NCBI GenBank assembly: GCA_024349245.1
Contig: JALDNG010000041.1
Span: forward strand, 1,194,001-1,258,000
Length of the DNA: 64,000 bases
DNA from: Neodontobutis hainanensis
Lineage: Eukaryota; Chordata; Actinopteri; Gobiiformes; Odontobutidae
Direction of reading: 5' to 3'
This document shows, in pieces, positions 1-10,985 of this stretch. The notes below the pieces were generated by a model, which was not told the DNA's origin, searched no databases, and saw nothing but the letters and a program-made list of their open reading frames with translations. Within the stretch, counting starts at the first letter, position 1. Each line of letters opens with the position of its first letter. A program made the position numbers and the translations under genes.

Positions 1-1115
1 TCGTAATATTTGGCCCGGGAGTGTAGAAGTAATCGCTCTGCTTCATTAGTTGTGATCAGGTCTAATTCAGTTTTTAATACCACTCGCCGTTTTAATAGAG
101 CAGGAGACGTGGATGTGGCAAGTTGTTGGTCCACTGCTTCCAGATCGGCTGATAATTTTTTAATGGTTGACGTTCTTAATTTCTTCACGTGGGCGGAATA
201 TGAAATAATCTGACCCCTTAAGTAGGCCTTTAAAGATTCCCACAGGAGTGTATTAGAGATGGGTTCTGATTCAGATTGGTTGAGAGATATAAAATCCTCA
301 ATTGTACTTATGATGAACTTATGAAATTTATCATCAGACAGAAGAGATATATTAAATCTCCAGTGGGTGGAGTAGTGAGATTCAGAGGAGAACTGAATTT
401 CCATGGTTAAAGGTGAATGATCTGAAATAATAATCGGATGGTAAGAAGTGTCTATCACCTTGGGCATCAGTCTGGCATCAATAAAAAAATAGTCAATTCG
501 GGAAAATGTCTGGTGTACATGTGAATAGAAGGAGTATTGCCTGCCAGTTGGGTTACGAACCCTCCAGGGGTCGATGTAGCCATTGTTGGACATAAAACTA
601 CTTAGAGTTCTAGCCATTTGTGACTGATTCGAGTTGGCTTTGGAACGGTCCAGCTCAGAATTTGCAACACAATTCATGTCCCCGCCAAGTATAAAAAATA
701 TGTTGTTTAAAGATGGCAATAACTTAAACAGATTGTTAAAAAAACTAGGATTATCAAAATTTGGTGCATATACGTTGACAAGTAGAACTGGAACCTGGTA
801 TATGGTCCCTAAAATGATCAAATACCTGCCGTCCTTGTCAGAAATGGTTTTAGTGTGTGTAAATGGGAATGATTTACTAATCAGAATGGCAACCCCTCTG
901 GCTTTAGAATTGAAGCTGGAATGGAATACTTCCGAAACCCAGGGGCATTTCAACCGTGTTTGGTCATTTTTTCGCATGTGGGTCTCCTGTAGAAAGACAA
1001 TATCAGGCTTTAAACGCTTTAAATGAGACAGCACCTTTGACCGTTTGACAGCACTCCCCAAACCCTTGATATTCCAACTAAGAAATCTCGCATTTAAAGC
1101 TTTAATACTTGTCAT
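1..1115 (-). CDS. L1 retrotransposon ORF2, 5' part (endonuclease domain), runs off the window
   Basis: On the minus strand an open frame starts with ATG at 1115 and reads to the window edge; I saw no stop in the stretches I translated. It shows an apurinic-type endonuclease of L1 ORF2: an N-terminal FLSWNIKGLG segment, then VFLQETH with the catalytic Glu, then a GDMNC-type motif and an ISDHSPL-type C-terminal motif carrying the catalytic Asp-His. In the L1 family this domain nicks the target DNA to prime reverse transcription. The reverse transcriptase would lie to the left of the window. An A-rich spacer of about 480 bases separates it from the ORF1 upstream. The opposite-strand frame at 634-1026 is a shadow. 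Confidence 0.85.
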   Translation of the reverse strand, partial: MTSIKALNARFLSWNIKGLGSAVKRSKVLSHLKRLKPDIVFLQETHMRKNDQTRLKCPWVSEVFHSSFNSKARGVAILISKSFPFTHTKTISDKDGRYLIILGTIYQVPVLLVNVYAPNFDNPSFFNNLFKLLPSLNNIFFILGGDMNCVANSELDRSKANSNQSQMARTLSSFMSNNGYIDPWRVRNPTGRQYSFYSHVHQTFSRIDYFFIDARLMPKVIDTSYHPIIISDHSPLTMEIQFSSESHYSTHWRFNISLLSDDKFHKFIISTIEDFISLNQSESEPISNTLLWESLKAYLRGQIISYSAHVKKLRTSTIKKLSADLEAVDQQLATSTSPALLKRRVVLKTELDLITTNEAERLLLHSRAKYY

Positions 1116-1601
1116 GTTTAGTGTATATCAGAACCACAATTCGACCTCCCAAGAAAGAAAAAAAAAAGAAAAAAAGAAAAGAAAATAAATAAATAAAATA
1201 AATAAATAAGTAAAATAAATAAACAAATAAACAAAAAAAAAAGGGACCCCCCTTCCCCCGCACCTACTCTTACCCCATCCCCAAATGATAGGGTACAGAC
1301 TCCACTTGAAGTCTTTAGCAGAACAACTAAACTCCGTGTGTTAGACCTAACAGTTATCTTCATACTTCTCCAAACTCAACAGGAACTCCTGCACAGCACT
1401 AATGAAATATGTGTCTGAAATAACAGGGTGCAACTAGAGCTTGTGTGAACCTGAGAAAAATATTTGTAAATCAAAATGACCCAATAGTTGTGCCACTTTT
1501 ACTTATTCTCATATGTCTCAGAGTCAGATTTACCGTACTTAGATGTTACATCGACGTTCAAAGAGATTTTGTAAGCAGCTGGCACCGAAAATCGGCTCTA
1601 A

Positions 1602-2390
1602 CTATTTAAGGGTTTTGATAAAAACAGCAGCCTCTCCAGGAGATGTGAAATCCTTTGTAACCCCTCCATTAGTTGTGATCCGGAGGAGAGCAGGATATAT
1701 CAGACCATACCGTACACCTGGAATGTCCCTGAGTTGTCTCCTAACGTCATTAAAGGCGGCGCGTGCTTTCCCCGTCCGGGCTGTATGATCCGGGAAGATG
1801 GACATTGTAGAGTCTCCAATCTTGATCCGCTGTTGGGTCCTGGCCCGTTGAAGGATTTTGGCACAATCTGCATAATAGTGCAGACGCGCTACTATGGGAC
1901 GTGGCCGTTCTCCGGGTTTGGGCTTGGCATTTAAAGATCTATGAGCCCGATCAATAAGAGGTGCTTTATCCAAGTTAAGCGCCTCCTTTAGCAGAGCGGA
2001 GGTAGATGCCGTGGTAACCGTACTACTTTGCTCAGATAATCCGATAATACGAATGTTATTGCGGCGAGATCTACCTTCTAGATCTTCGCATTTGTTCTCA
2101 AGAGCTAGAACTTTGTTAGACAGGGTCTCCACCTTGCTCTTGAGATACGCCACGTTGTCTGTGCAGGTTGATAGTGATTCCTCCATCTCATTCACCGTCC
2201 CCTTTAGCTCACCCACATCAGATTTTGTAGCGGCTAGGCTAGCCGTCAGCTCCGTTTTGACACTTTGCAATTCTGACTTGATATTGGATAAGTTTTCAGT
2301 CATAGCCAAGCGTAATTCAGACTTGAAAATTCCTACCATCTCTTCACGGAGAGCAACAAGAAGTTCGGCTTTAAAGTCCGCAGAAGCCAT
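1602..2390 (-). CDS. L1 retrotransposon ORF1 protein (copy A), intact frame
   Basis: This is a 262-codon frame. Residues 1-95 look coiled-coil (many K/E/L heptads). They are followed by a segment with LEGRSRRNNIRI, then RAHR and an RPRPIVARL segment, typical of the RRM and C-terminal domain of L1 ORF1 (transposase_22 family). In L1, ORF1p forms RNA-binding trimers that package the element RNA. The frame is also open upstream of this ATG for 42 codons, back to the TAG at 2519-2517, so the true start may be further upstream or lost. It belongs with the ORF2 at 1115-1. No disruption is visible within the frame. Confidence 0.85.
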   Translation of the reverse strand: MASADFKAELLVALREEMVGIFKSELRLAMTENLSNIKSELQSVKTELTASLAATKSDVGELKGTVNEMEESLSTCTDNVAYLKSKVETLSNKVLALENKCEDLEGRSRRNNIRIIGLSEQSSTVTTASTSALLKEALNLDKAPLIDRAHRSLNAKPKPGERPRPIVARLHYYADCAKILQRARTQQRIKIGDSTMSIFPDHTARTGKARAAFNDVRRQLRDIPGVRYGLIYPALLRITTNGGVTKDFTSPGEAAVFIKTLK

Positions 2391-2516
2391 ACTCGAAGCT
2401 ATGGTGGTACCTCGGTCGTGATGCGGCAGCCCGACAGGATCGCACTGGGACGGGGATGTAGCCCCTACATTAGGCCGCGTTTTCGATGCCGTCTGGTTGT
2501 CCTCCTTTAAGACTTG

Positions 2517-3365
2517 CTAAGCACCTTTTAGGTCTTGCAGAAACCTCTGAGCTTCCGGGGGGTTGTCAAACAAGTGGCGCTTTCCCTTATATGTCACGCA
2601 CAAAGTAGCTGGATGCAGTATGCCATAGCGCAATTCGGGAATGTTGAGATCGCGAAGATCCTTCTTCACCAGGTCAAATCGTTTCCGTTTCTTGTGCAGT
2701 TCAGCTGACACGGCAGAAAAGAACATAAGCTTTCTTTCGTCCAACATCACAGTACCTTTTGCTCGAGCTGCTTTCAGAGTACGGACTTTGTCAGCGTAGT
2801 TTAGGAATTTCATTATTATGGCTCTCGGTGGAGAGTCAGAACTAGCTTCGGAGAATCTACTGGCCAGTGCGCTCTCTCAATTACAAGAGGGCCAGGAAAG
2901 TTTCCCATTCCGTGGATCTCAGGGAGTAATTTTTCTAAAAAGGCACACATATCTTTCCCCTCGTTTTTTTCTGGAAGTCCCACTAATCGTAGATTGGACT
3001 GACGACTGCAATTTTCCAGATCATCAAATTTCAGTGAAAGAGATTCTATGGCACTTTTCAGTTTTGTGTTCTGCGTTTGTAACTCTGAGACGTTTTCTTC
3101 TTGAGTGCTTATTCGATCTTCGGCTTCTGTTACCCGTGTTGATCGCCCGAAGCAGTCCTTCAAATCGCACAGCAAAGTCTGATTTCAGTGAGTGGATAGC
3201 CTGAAGGATAGCAGACTCTTGGCTAACACCTGACGCTGCCTCCTCGCCGTTAGCCTCCTTGGATTTAGCATCTGCCTCATCCTCTCCAGGTACGGTCGAT
3301 TTGGCTTGTTTCTGTGTCGTTTTCATTGGTTTCGGTGGCATATTAGGACGTTGAGATGTATCCAA
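2517..3365 (-). pseudogene. Second L1 ORF1 (copy B), two frameshifts
   Basis: Three overlapping minus-strand frames (3365-3024, 3175-2816, 2813-2517) together give one L1 ORF1: a charged N-terminus beginning MDTSQRPNMPPKP, a coiled coil (ISTQEENVSELQ), an RNA-binding segment (LENCSRQSNLRLVGLPE), and a C-terminal domain with MKFLNYADKVR and ELRYGILHPA. Frame changes near 3,140 and near 2,850 break it. It is clearly a different L1 subfamily from the ORF1 at 2390-1602. Its stop codon (2519-2517) abuts the open upstream frame of that neighbour, so the two ORF1 units lie head to tail with no spacer. No ORF2 of its own is visible. Confidence 0.8.
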
Positions 3366-3470
3366 ATTTACAATGGAATCAGTTTGTCAACGTTTGATGA
3401 GTTAAAGAAGAGAATTTAAGTCAGTATTTTGCGGAGCTCAGACTCGCGTTCCACTCAGCACCGTGCCATA
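3366..3470 (-). mobile_element. Probable L1 5' untranslated region and junction with BEL element
   Basis: Between the ORF1 start at 3365 and the first BEL-like codons near 3,471 lie about 105 bases with no frame. They fit an L1 5' UTR, but I assign them only by position. The L1/BEL junction is near 3,465-3,475 and I could not fix it to the base. Confidence 0.45.
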
Positions 3471-4112
3471 ACTGGAAGTCCTGAAACGCAAGTTTAGTAA
3501 AAATGAGATGTTTCATAATGAATATACAACTTTTCTCAAAGAAATGATTGACAACGGCTATGCTGAAATAATACCAGCGGATCAACGGAATCGTAATGAT
3601 GGGGAAGTCTGGTACATCCCACATCACGGGGTGTATCACTCGAGGAAAGGAACCTTAAGAGTGGTCTTCGACTGCGGTGTTAGCTTCAATGAAACATCAC
3701 TCAACGAACAATTGCTACAGGGTCCAGATCTTACCAATTCACTCATCGGAGTACTCATCAAATTCAGACAAGAGCCGGTTGACCTGATGGCTGACATCAA
3801 AGCGATGTTTCACCAGGTCAAAGTGTCAGAAAAACATATAGACTATCTACAATTACTATGGTAGCCTGATGGTGATGTGCAGCAGGATCTTGTCGAATAC
3901 CGTATGAAAGTACACCTCTTCGGAGCGGTGTCATCACCAAGTTGTGCAAACTTTGCACTAAAAAGAACCGCTGAAGATAACAAAACTCACTTTCCAGCAG
4001 AGGTTATAGACACCGTAAAGAACAACTTAGATGATTGTTTGAAATCCATGTTCTTCGAAGAGGATGCTGTTATTATGGTGAAAGACCTGACTGCTCTCTG
4101 CCAGAAGGGAGG
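3471..4112 (+). pseudogene. BEL/Pao reverse transcriptase, N-terminal part
   Basis: The frame reads through LKRKFSKNEMFHNEY, then VVFDCGVSFNETSLNEQLL and DLMADIKAMFHQVKV. These are the pre-fingers and the palm motif with the first catalytic Asp (MADIKAMF) of BEL/Pao RTs. A TAG replaces an expected Trp at 3862-3864 (LLW-stop-PDGD). The frame then resumes with YRMKVHLFGAVSSPSCANFAL, the primer-grip/palm region, and NNLDDCL, where the family has YVDD. The sequence is cut at 4,112 by the hAT target duplication and resumes at 8,439. Confidence 0.85.
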
Positions 4113-4645
4113 ATTCCTACTAGGGATGGGCATTTGATTCAATTTTCTTAGTCGATCGTCGGTAGAATTAACGATCGACTATCGATTAATCATTAATATT
4201 TTTATAGCTAATATAATTAATTATTACATTTTTATAATTCAAAAATGCAATGAATACAAAAACAAAGTGTGTTTTTCCTCGGTGAGACCTTTATTACAAG
4301 ATAAACTTGTGGCAGACAGTTACGTTCAGGCAAACCAAACATATATGCGCGTGCATATGCGGTGCTCTAAAGCAGCGGAACCTGCAGCTGCGAGCCGGCA
4401 TTCTTAAACAGAGACCTCATTTGTTCCAAAATAATAATAATAAAAGTATCATGTTAAACAATAACTTAAAAAAAACATAATACTTACATCTGACAGGTTT
4501 TGTCAAAATGTAACTCAAAACTTTCCAAGCCAGAAAAAAATGATATTAGCCTTCCTAACAATTACGCTAACTTAACAAATTATGCTACTTAAACCTCGTG
4601 AAAACTAACTAACTTTAGTAACTAGCATACAACTTCTGCACGAGT

Positions 4646-7600
4646 CTACAGATTTTTGTTTAGAAATATAAGCATGTTGACATGATCTGGGGTCAGACGC
4701 GACCGCAACCTGGTGACCGTCAGTCCAGCCGCCGAAAACACCCGCTCTGAGGGAACTGACGTTGCCGGGATGCACAGGTACCTCCGTGCTAACTTGGCCA
4801 GCCCGGGGAACCTTATTCCGTTCACTTTCCACCAGTCTGTAGGTGTGCAATTCAGGGGTGGGGGAGTCTCCCTCAGAAAATTCTGAAGTTCTGCTTCGAT
4901 GCCAGCCTCGCATTGAGTGTTATAGTGATCCCCAAGGAGTTGTGCCATAGCAGATGACTGGGAGGTCGCGACTTCAGTGTTTGCTCTCCCCTCATCCATG
5001 TCAGAGAACGCAGCCTCGTCTCCCCCAGCCTGTTGGATAGCCGCCCTATCGGTCCCCACTGCCTCTCCCAGTTCAACCAGTTTCACATTAGCAGCCAGTC
5101 TCTGTGTTGGTGTAAGAAAGCCCAGGTGTTTGTGACGAGGGTCCAGCATTGATGAGATCATGGGGGCGAATGACACAAACTCACCAGACTCAATCTGTAT
5201 AAATATATGATGGGAAATCAACGTTGTATTTTTTATTGTTTATTTTATGAATTAAAATAAATATTAAAATTAATATTTTTATGGAGTAACAGTTTTATTA
5301 TTTGAGGGGCTTACTGCTTAAATATAAAAAGGTAACATGCAGATAACCAGTGGTGGAGGAAGTACTTAAGTTTAGTACTTAAGTAAAAGTACAACTACCC
5401 TGCAAAATATATACTTAAGTAAAAGTATAATTACTACATCAACATCTTACTTAAGTAAAAGTCATAAGTACATACTTTTAAATTTACTTTAAAGTATTTT
5501 TTTAAGTAAAAGTACAATCAGATGTATCAATGTCTGGGCTGTTCAATTGTAACAATCACAAACAATATCTATTGTGTACTGGAAAGAGTTGTTGTGCAAT
5601 ACTGACACTGTAAAAATCTGGTTATTTACTTATTACTCATTAAATAATAATTGGGCACAGCCAATTATGACATACAATTTATTTTTATTTTTAATAATCT
5701 ATTAAGAGCAGTAAAAAAAACTCAAAAGTACACACTACTGACACTTACAACCAAGCATATCACACGGGTAAAATTGGTTTGATATTCGCATATACTTTCG
5801 CGCTAAATTGCTAAATTGCTAAGTAAATAATATATATACACACACAGTACAGGTCAAAAGTTTGGACACATTACTATTTTTAATGTTTTTGAAAGAAGTT
5901 TCTTCTACTCATCAAGCCTGCATTTATTTGATCAACAATACAGAAAAAATGTAATATTGTGATATATTATTACAATTTTTATAATAATTGGTTTTCAATT
6001 TATTATACTTTAAATTATCATTTATTTCGGTGATGCAAAGCTGAATTTTCATTGAGTCAAAACCAACAGCTATTTTAGCCAACTACGAATGTACAGATAT
6101 AGCAGTAGTTTGCTCGTCTCCAAAAATGTAACGTACTAGCAAGCTATCGTCCCTGCTGTGCTAATAACCAGCTAAAGAAGTTGCCCTGTTAGGTTACCAC
6201 CAACTTACGTCAAACAAATATTATACTGGTGTGATATTTTTGTTATGTTGACATCCGTTTTTCTATAACAGTCATAGCTTTATGTCATAGCAAGTTTGTA
6301 ACTTAAATATTAATAACTAGCATTGCATGTCTTACCTCTATATGTTTCTTCAAATTTGAAGGGGAGTTTTTAAACGCCAACAGTTCTTCACGTTGAGGTA
6401 GGCAGTTTACACATTGAAAACGCCAGGAGTCAATAACTTGATTAAATAAGGCCAGGGATGTCTCTGAGAATCAGAGCTGCAGGGAACAAGCTCAAGCTCA
6501 GTCGACGTTGTTGGCTCTTCGTCCATGTTTGATATTTGGTATCCACCGTGTCCTTTTCTTCGATTTACATCAGTTCCGCTTGTGTTGTTTCAAAACGCGC
6601 GCTGAGCGCGTGAGTTCTCTGACCAATCAGATCTCCGATCTGTTTCAACGTGCATTGGCCAGCAACGCCAAAACTTCAATTTTTTATATGCAAGATTCGG
6701 AAGGATGTAACGACACGCATTTTCAAAATGTAGTGGAGTGCAAAGTACAGATAATTGCTGAAAAATCTACTTGAGTAAAAGTATAAGTATGCATTATTTT
6801 TTTTTACTTAAGTAAAGTATAGATACGTAAAAATTTACTTAAGTACAGTAACGAAGTACAAATACTTCGTTACATTCCACCACTGCAGATAACAGGAAAG
6901 TATCCATGTACTTATGTATATGTAAACTAAGACAAACAGTTTAGCTTACATTCATTCGTTGGATGAGAGATGAACGCACTTTTGTCTTGAATTCGATGAG
7001 TCTGGGCCCGTCTCCTTCACTGCGCATGAGGTGGATATTGATGAGGCCGAAGGTGATGGGATAAGTGTTCGAGATGGAGACGTCTTTCTCTGCAGACATA
7101 ACCGTAGTGGCACATTTAAGTGCTGACAGCACGGGCTGTGTGTCCTCCATCAGCTGCCAGTACTCATCCTTCAACTCCAGGATCCTGGCATCTTGAAGCT
7201 TGGTCACGGTTCGGTCCGACAGCACAGCAACAACAGCCCACCGCTGCTCCACCAGCCAATCAAACATCTCGCACACGGAGTTCCACCGTGTTTTACACGA
7301 CTGGGTGAGCCGGTGAGTTGCGAGGCCCATTTGCTCCTGTTTCTTTTGCAGTGCTTTGGTTGCTGTAGTGCTGTGATTAAAGTGGCTAACAAGTTTACTA
7401 GCCGCTGATATTACCCGGTAAAGATACAGTGCAAATCCGTCATTTATGGCCAACTGGAGGGTGTGTGCAAAGCAGGCAACGGAAATCCAGGGCACTCTGG
7501 TGGGACTGTTGGCAGCTACAATATTGGCCGCGTTGTCATGAATGCACCCAATAACTCGGCCTTGAAGTCCCCACTGCTCTACAGCTCCATTAATTTTCTC

Positions 7601-8197
7601 AGCGAGGTGGTCAGCTGTATGCCGGCCTGGCAGGCTTTCTGTGAGCAGGACCGCTGAGTTCATTTGCCAGTCATCACTGATATAGTGGCAGGTTATGGTG
7701 ATGTAGCTCTCAGCTGTTAAAGCGGTCCAGCAGTCTGTAGTTAGAGCAACTCTCTCAGCTTTGCTCAGTTCTTTTAACAGCTGCTGCTTTCGTTCTTCGT
7801 AGTGAGTTTCTACCAATCTGGTGATGGTACGTCGTGATGGAATTTTATATGCTGGTTCCAATAAATGTATCAGTTCTTGAAAACCATTGCCCTCAACAAT
7901 ACTTAAGGGCAGAATATCCATCTCAATGAACTTGCAGATCCCTTGGGTAATTTTCTCTGCTCGTTGTGCATCACAGCTCCGAGTCCGTGCTAACGCCGAC
8001 TTGATGCTAGGTTGAGACTGAGAGCAGGATGCACCGCCACCGACATTAACAAGTGACGGATGCACTTTGTTTAAGTGGTACATCATTTGAGTCGTGGCCG
8101 TGTTGTACTTATACACGGCATCGCAATGTTTGCAGTTAACTGTTTCGTTTTTTAAATCAAAATGGTCCCACGCCACACTTCGCTGTGACCTCTTCAT
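4646..8197 (-). CDS. hAT transposase, BED zinc finger, two exons, apparently intact (598 aa)
   Basis: Exon 1 runs from 8197 to 6950 and exon 2 from 5194 to 4646. The donor GTAAGC (6949-6944) and acceptor ATACAG (5200-5195) keep phase 0, so 416 + 182 residues join without a stop. N-terminal residues show a BED finger (WDHFDL, CKHCDAVYKY, MMYHLNKVHP: C-C-H-H ligands). The catalytic core has TTDCWTAL (first Asp) and HDNAANIV (second Asp). The C-terminus has the dimerisation region with LARRYLCIPATSVPSERVFSAAG, ending LIFLNKNL. The family excises and reinserts its element through hairpinned flanks. I chose the ATG at 8197 because it directly precedes the BED finger; an in-frame ATG at 8230 is possible. 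The length is usual for ZBED-type hATs. Confidence 0.85.
5348..6885. mobile_element. Tol2-like non-autonomous hAT element nested in the transposase intron
   Basis: It begins CAGTGGTGGAGGAAGTACTT and ends in the inverted form CCACCACTG. Both ends are dense in TACTTAAGTAAAAGTA motifs, as in the Tol2 group of fish hATs. The target duplication cagataac is perfect at 5340-5347 and 6886-6893. No transposase frame is present in the 1,538 bases, so movement would have needed a relative's enzyme. It interrupts the intron of the larger hAT and not its exons. Confidence 0.92.
5845..6060. repeat. Tc1-like terminal fragment and common fish interspersed repeat, inside the Tol2-like element
   Basis: The text acagtacaggtcaaaagttt resembles the terminus of fish Tc1-type short elements. 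It is followed by a segment about toddling 'gcatttatttgatcaa' and 'gtgatgcaaagctgaatttt', which I recognise as a widespread teleost interspersed repeat. The borders are uncertain. If real, this is a further level of nesting. Confidence 0.5.
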
Positions 8198-8438
8198 GAT
8201 TATTCTTTTGAAATCAAAACGGAAGATCACAGATAACCGCGTAGGGTGTCAAATATTGCACCCTGGTGGTAAAATATTTAATTGCTGCCACACAGTGAAA
8301 TTCATTTAATTAATTCAAGACTCACACTACGCAACGCAGCCTGCATTAGATTAATTGATAACAAATTAACGTCATCGAAGAAATTCTTAACGATCAATTA
8401 TCGATCGTCGATTAATCATGCCCATCCCTAATTCCTAC

Positions 8439-9216
8439 TGTCAAAGTGGATCAGCAACAGACGTAAAGTATTGGCATCCATTCCACAAGAAAACCGAACC
8501 AAAGAGACAAAAGAGTTAGACTCTGACAGGGATAACCTGCCGATGGAAAGGGCACTAGGATTGCACTGGTGCGTTGAAACAGATGTGTTCATGTTCAGAA
8601 TTATGGCGCAGCCACGAGCATACACCAGACGTGGCATCTTGTCCGTGTTGGCTCTGTATACGATCCTTTAGGATTCCTTGCACCATTTATTCTGCCAGCC
8701 AAACTGATTATGCAGGAACTCTGTAAAAAGAACCTTGGATGGGATGAAAACATACCCCAAACTGTTTTTCATCAGTGGACAGGATGGATGGCAGATCTAA
8801 ACCAGATGACAGATTATAAAGTGGACCGTTGCATGAAGCCCACAAACTTTGGTCAAATCAGAAATGCACAGTTACACCACTTCTCAGATGCCATTAAGAG
8901 TGGATACGGTACGTTTACATACCTAAGACTGGAAAACAACGATAAGGAGGTGCATGTTGCCTTTATGATCGGGAAAGCAAGAGTATCACCATTAAAGCAA
9001 GTAACGATTCCCAGAATGGAGCTCACAGCTGCAGTTCTATCCGTCAAAGTTGACATAATGCTTCAGAAGGAATTACAGCTTCAGTTGAACAAATCCATCT
9101 TCTGGACCGATAGCACAACAGTGCTGAAATATATCAACAACGAAACCAAACGTTTCCGAACATTTGTAGCAAATAGGATCTCCTTTGTAAGGGATAATAC
9201 TGATGTGTCACAATAG
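8439..9216 (+). pseudogene. BEL/Pao RT C-terminal part and RNase H
   Basis: After the hAt-induced gap the frame continues with RKVLASIPQENRTKETKELDL-type sequence, NLPMERALGLHWCVETD and a YDPLGFLAP-type motif. A one-base deletion near 8,650 separates these parts. The RNase H part follows: FSDAIKSGYGTFTYLR, IPRMELTAAVLS with the catalytic Glu, and FWTDSTTVLKYI with a catalytic Asp. A TAG at 9214-9216 replaces an expected Trp, and the frame goes on past it with STKENPADEASRGL. The arrangement is standard for Pao/BEL pol. Confidence 0.85.
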
Positions 9217-9354
9217 AGATATGTTAGTACAAAGGAAAATCCGGCAGATGAAGCCTCTAGGGGGCTAACAGCAAACCGCTTCTTAAGCTGCAAGAGATGG
9301 ATTAAGGGACCAGAGTTTCTCTGTCAACCAGACAGAGAATGGCAGAAACGTCAT

Positions 9355-10956
9355 TTGGAAAATACAATCTCTGCCAATGATCCGGAAATCAAACAAGACA
9401 TCACAAGCAACCTCATTGTTAAAGGTGCATTGAACCCAACAAGCTCTCTATTAAGTTATTTCTCTTCATGGAGAAGTCTGGTGACAGCTGTAGCTTGGCT
9501 GCTTAAGGTAAAAGCAACTATGTTACTGCTGACTAGAAAAAGAAAGGAGATTCAGACTTCTGCGAGTAGCTTTAAAGATGAGTCCAGCCAATTGAAAGAG
9601 ATGCAAGTTTTTAAAGCAACACTCCAAAGACAGTGTTTAAATCCTGAGGACCTGAAGCAAGCAGAATGTGCAGTTATTTCTTTCAGTCAAAGACAAAGTT
9701 TTGAAGAAGAACTATCTGCTCTAGAGGCTGGTAACAATGGTGTTAAAAGAAGCAGTCATCTGTACAAACTGGACCCGGTGTTGGATGATGGACTTCTGAG
9801 AGTAGGTGGCCGCCTGAGTAGACTAGCGATGCCTGAAAAGGCCAAGCATCCAGTTATTCTCTCGAAAGACCTGCACATATCCACACTATTGCTACGACAT
9901 ATCCATGAACAAATTGGCCACGGAGGAAGAAATCATATGCTTTCCCGACTCCGTAAAAAATACTGGATTATGAAAGCTAACTCGGCAGCAAGAAGGATCA
10001 TAACAGACTGCGTTGTGTGCAAACGACACCGGGGAAAAGTTGGAGAACAGAAAATGGCAGACTTACCCCTGGAAAGGATTCTACCAGACAAGCCTCCATT
10101 TACAGATGTAGGAGTAGATTACTTCGGTCCTATAGAGGTCAAGAGAGGACGAAGTCTTGTTAAGAGATATGGCGTAATCTTCACCTGCATGGCAAGCAGG
10201 GCAGTACACCTGGAAGTTGCATATACTCTTGACACAGACTCCTGCATCCATACATTACGAAGATTTATTTGTAGACGAGGTCAAGTGTTGTCTTTGAGAT
10301 CAGACAATGGCACAAACTTTATTGGAGCTGAACGAGAATTGAGAGAAGCACTCAATGCCTTGAATCAAGACAAAATCCAGACTGCTATGCTTCAGAAGGG
10401 AATAAAATGGTATTTTAACCCCCTAGCAGCATCTCATCACGGTGGTGTAGGGGAGCGTTTGCTCCGTATGGTTCAGAACGTGCTGCGCTCTGTTCTTAGC
10501 CAACAAATCCTGGATGATGAAGGATTGCAAACTTTAATTTGCGAAGTTGAAGCGATTTTAAATGATCGACCCATTACAAAGCTTTCAGAGGACCCAATGG
10601 ACCTAGAAGCACTAACCCCAAACCACCTTCTTCTGTTGAAGACCAAGCCAATACTACCGCCGGGACTATTCGTAAAAGATGACTTATATCTAAGACGCAG
10701 ATGAAGACAAGTACAATACATGGCAGACCTCTTCTGGAAAGGGTGGGCACAGGAGTACTTGCCTTTAATCCAAGAACAACAGCGGTGGTCAAAAGTAAAA
10801 AGGAACTTTGCTCCAGGTGACATAGTTGTGGTAGTTGACTCCACTGCACCACGAGGCTCCTGGTTAATGGGCAGAATACTGGAGACGAAAACAGAAGCAC
10901 AAGGCCTTGTGTATACCGTTCGACTTCAGACAAAAATGCCAACACACACATTATAG
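9355..10956 (+). pseudogene. BEL/Pao integrase with zinc finger and C-terminal domain, one internal stop
   Basis: A 450-codon stretch holds the HHCC integrase zinc finger (HIHEQIGHGGRNHML ... CVVCKRH) and the DDE core: VGVDYFGPIEV (Asp), LRSDNGTNFIGAE (Asp) and HHGGVGERLLRM (Glu). It continues through EVEAILNDRPIT and LTPNHLLLLK. A TGA at 10702-10704 replaces an expected Trp in LRRR-stop-RQVQYMADLFW. The remaining C-terminal domain runs to 10956. The integrase family inserts the cDNA into the host genome; this copy cannot make a full pol. Confidence 0.88.
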
Positions 10957-10985
10957 TAATTGTTATAAGACAATAGGGGCCGGTG

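Larger units (their letters stand above)
4121..8430 (-). mobile_element. Complete autonomous-type hAT DNA transposon (ZBED-like transposase)
   Basis: The element has inverted ends starting TAGGGATGGGCAT (4121 onward, and the reverse complement ending at 8430), with further AT-rich subterminal inverted repeats containing CGATCG-type motifs. Perfect 8-bp target duplications, attcctac, lie at 4113-4120 and 8431-8438. Removing the element and one duplication rejoins the BEL RT. The 8-bp duplication and the terminal consensus are hAT hallmarks. Inside is a two-exon transposase on the minus strand. A second, Tol2-like element sits in its intron. Confidence 0.95.

Noticed and set aside
634..1026. 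130-codon plus-strand frame
   Set aside because: It is antisense to the L1 endonuclease domain, which is clearly coding on the minus strand.
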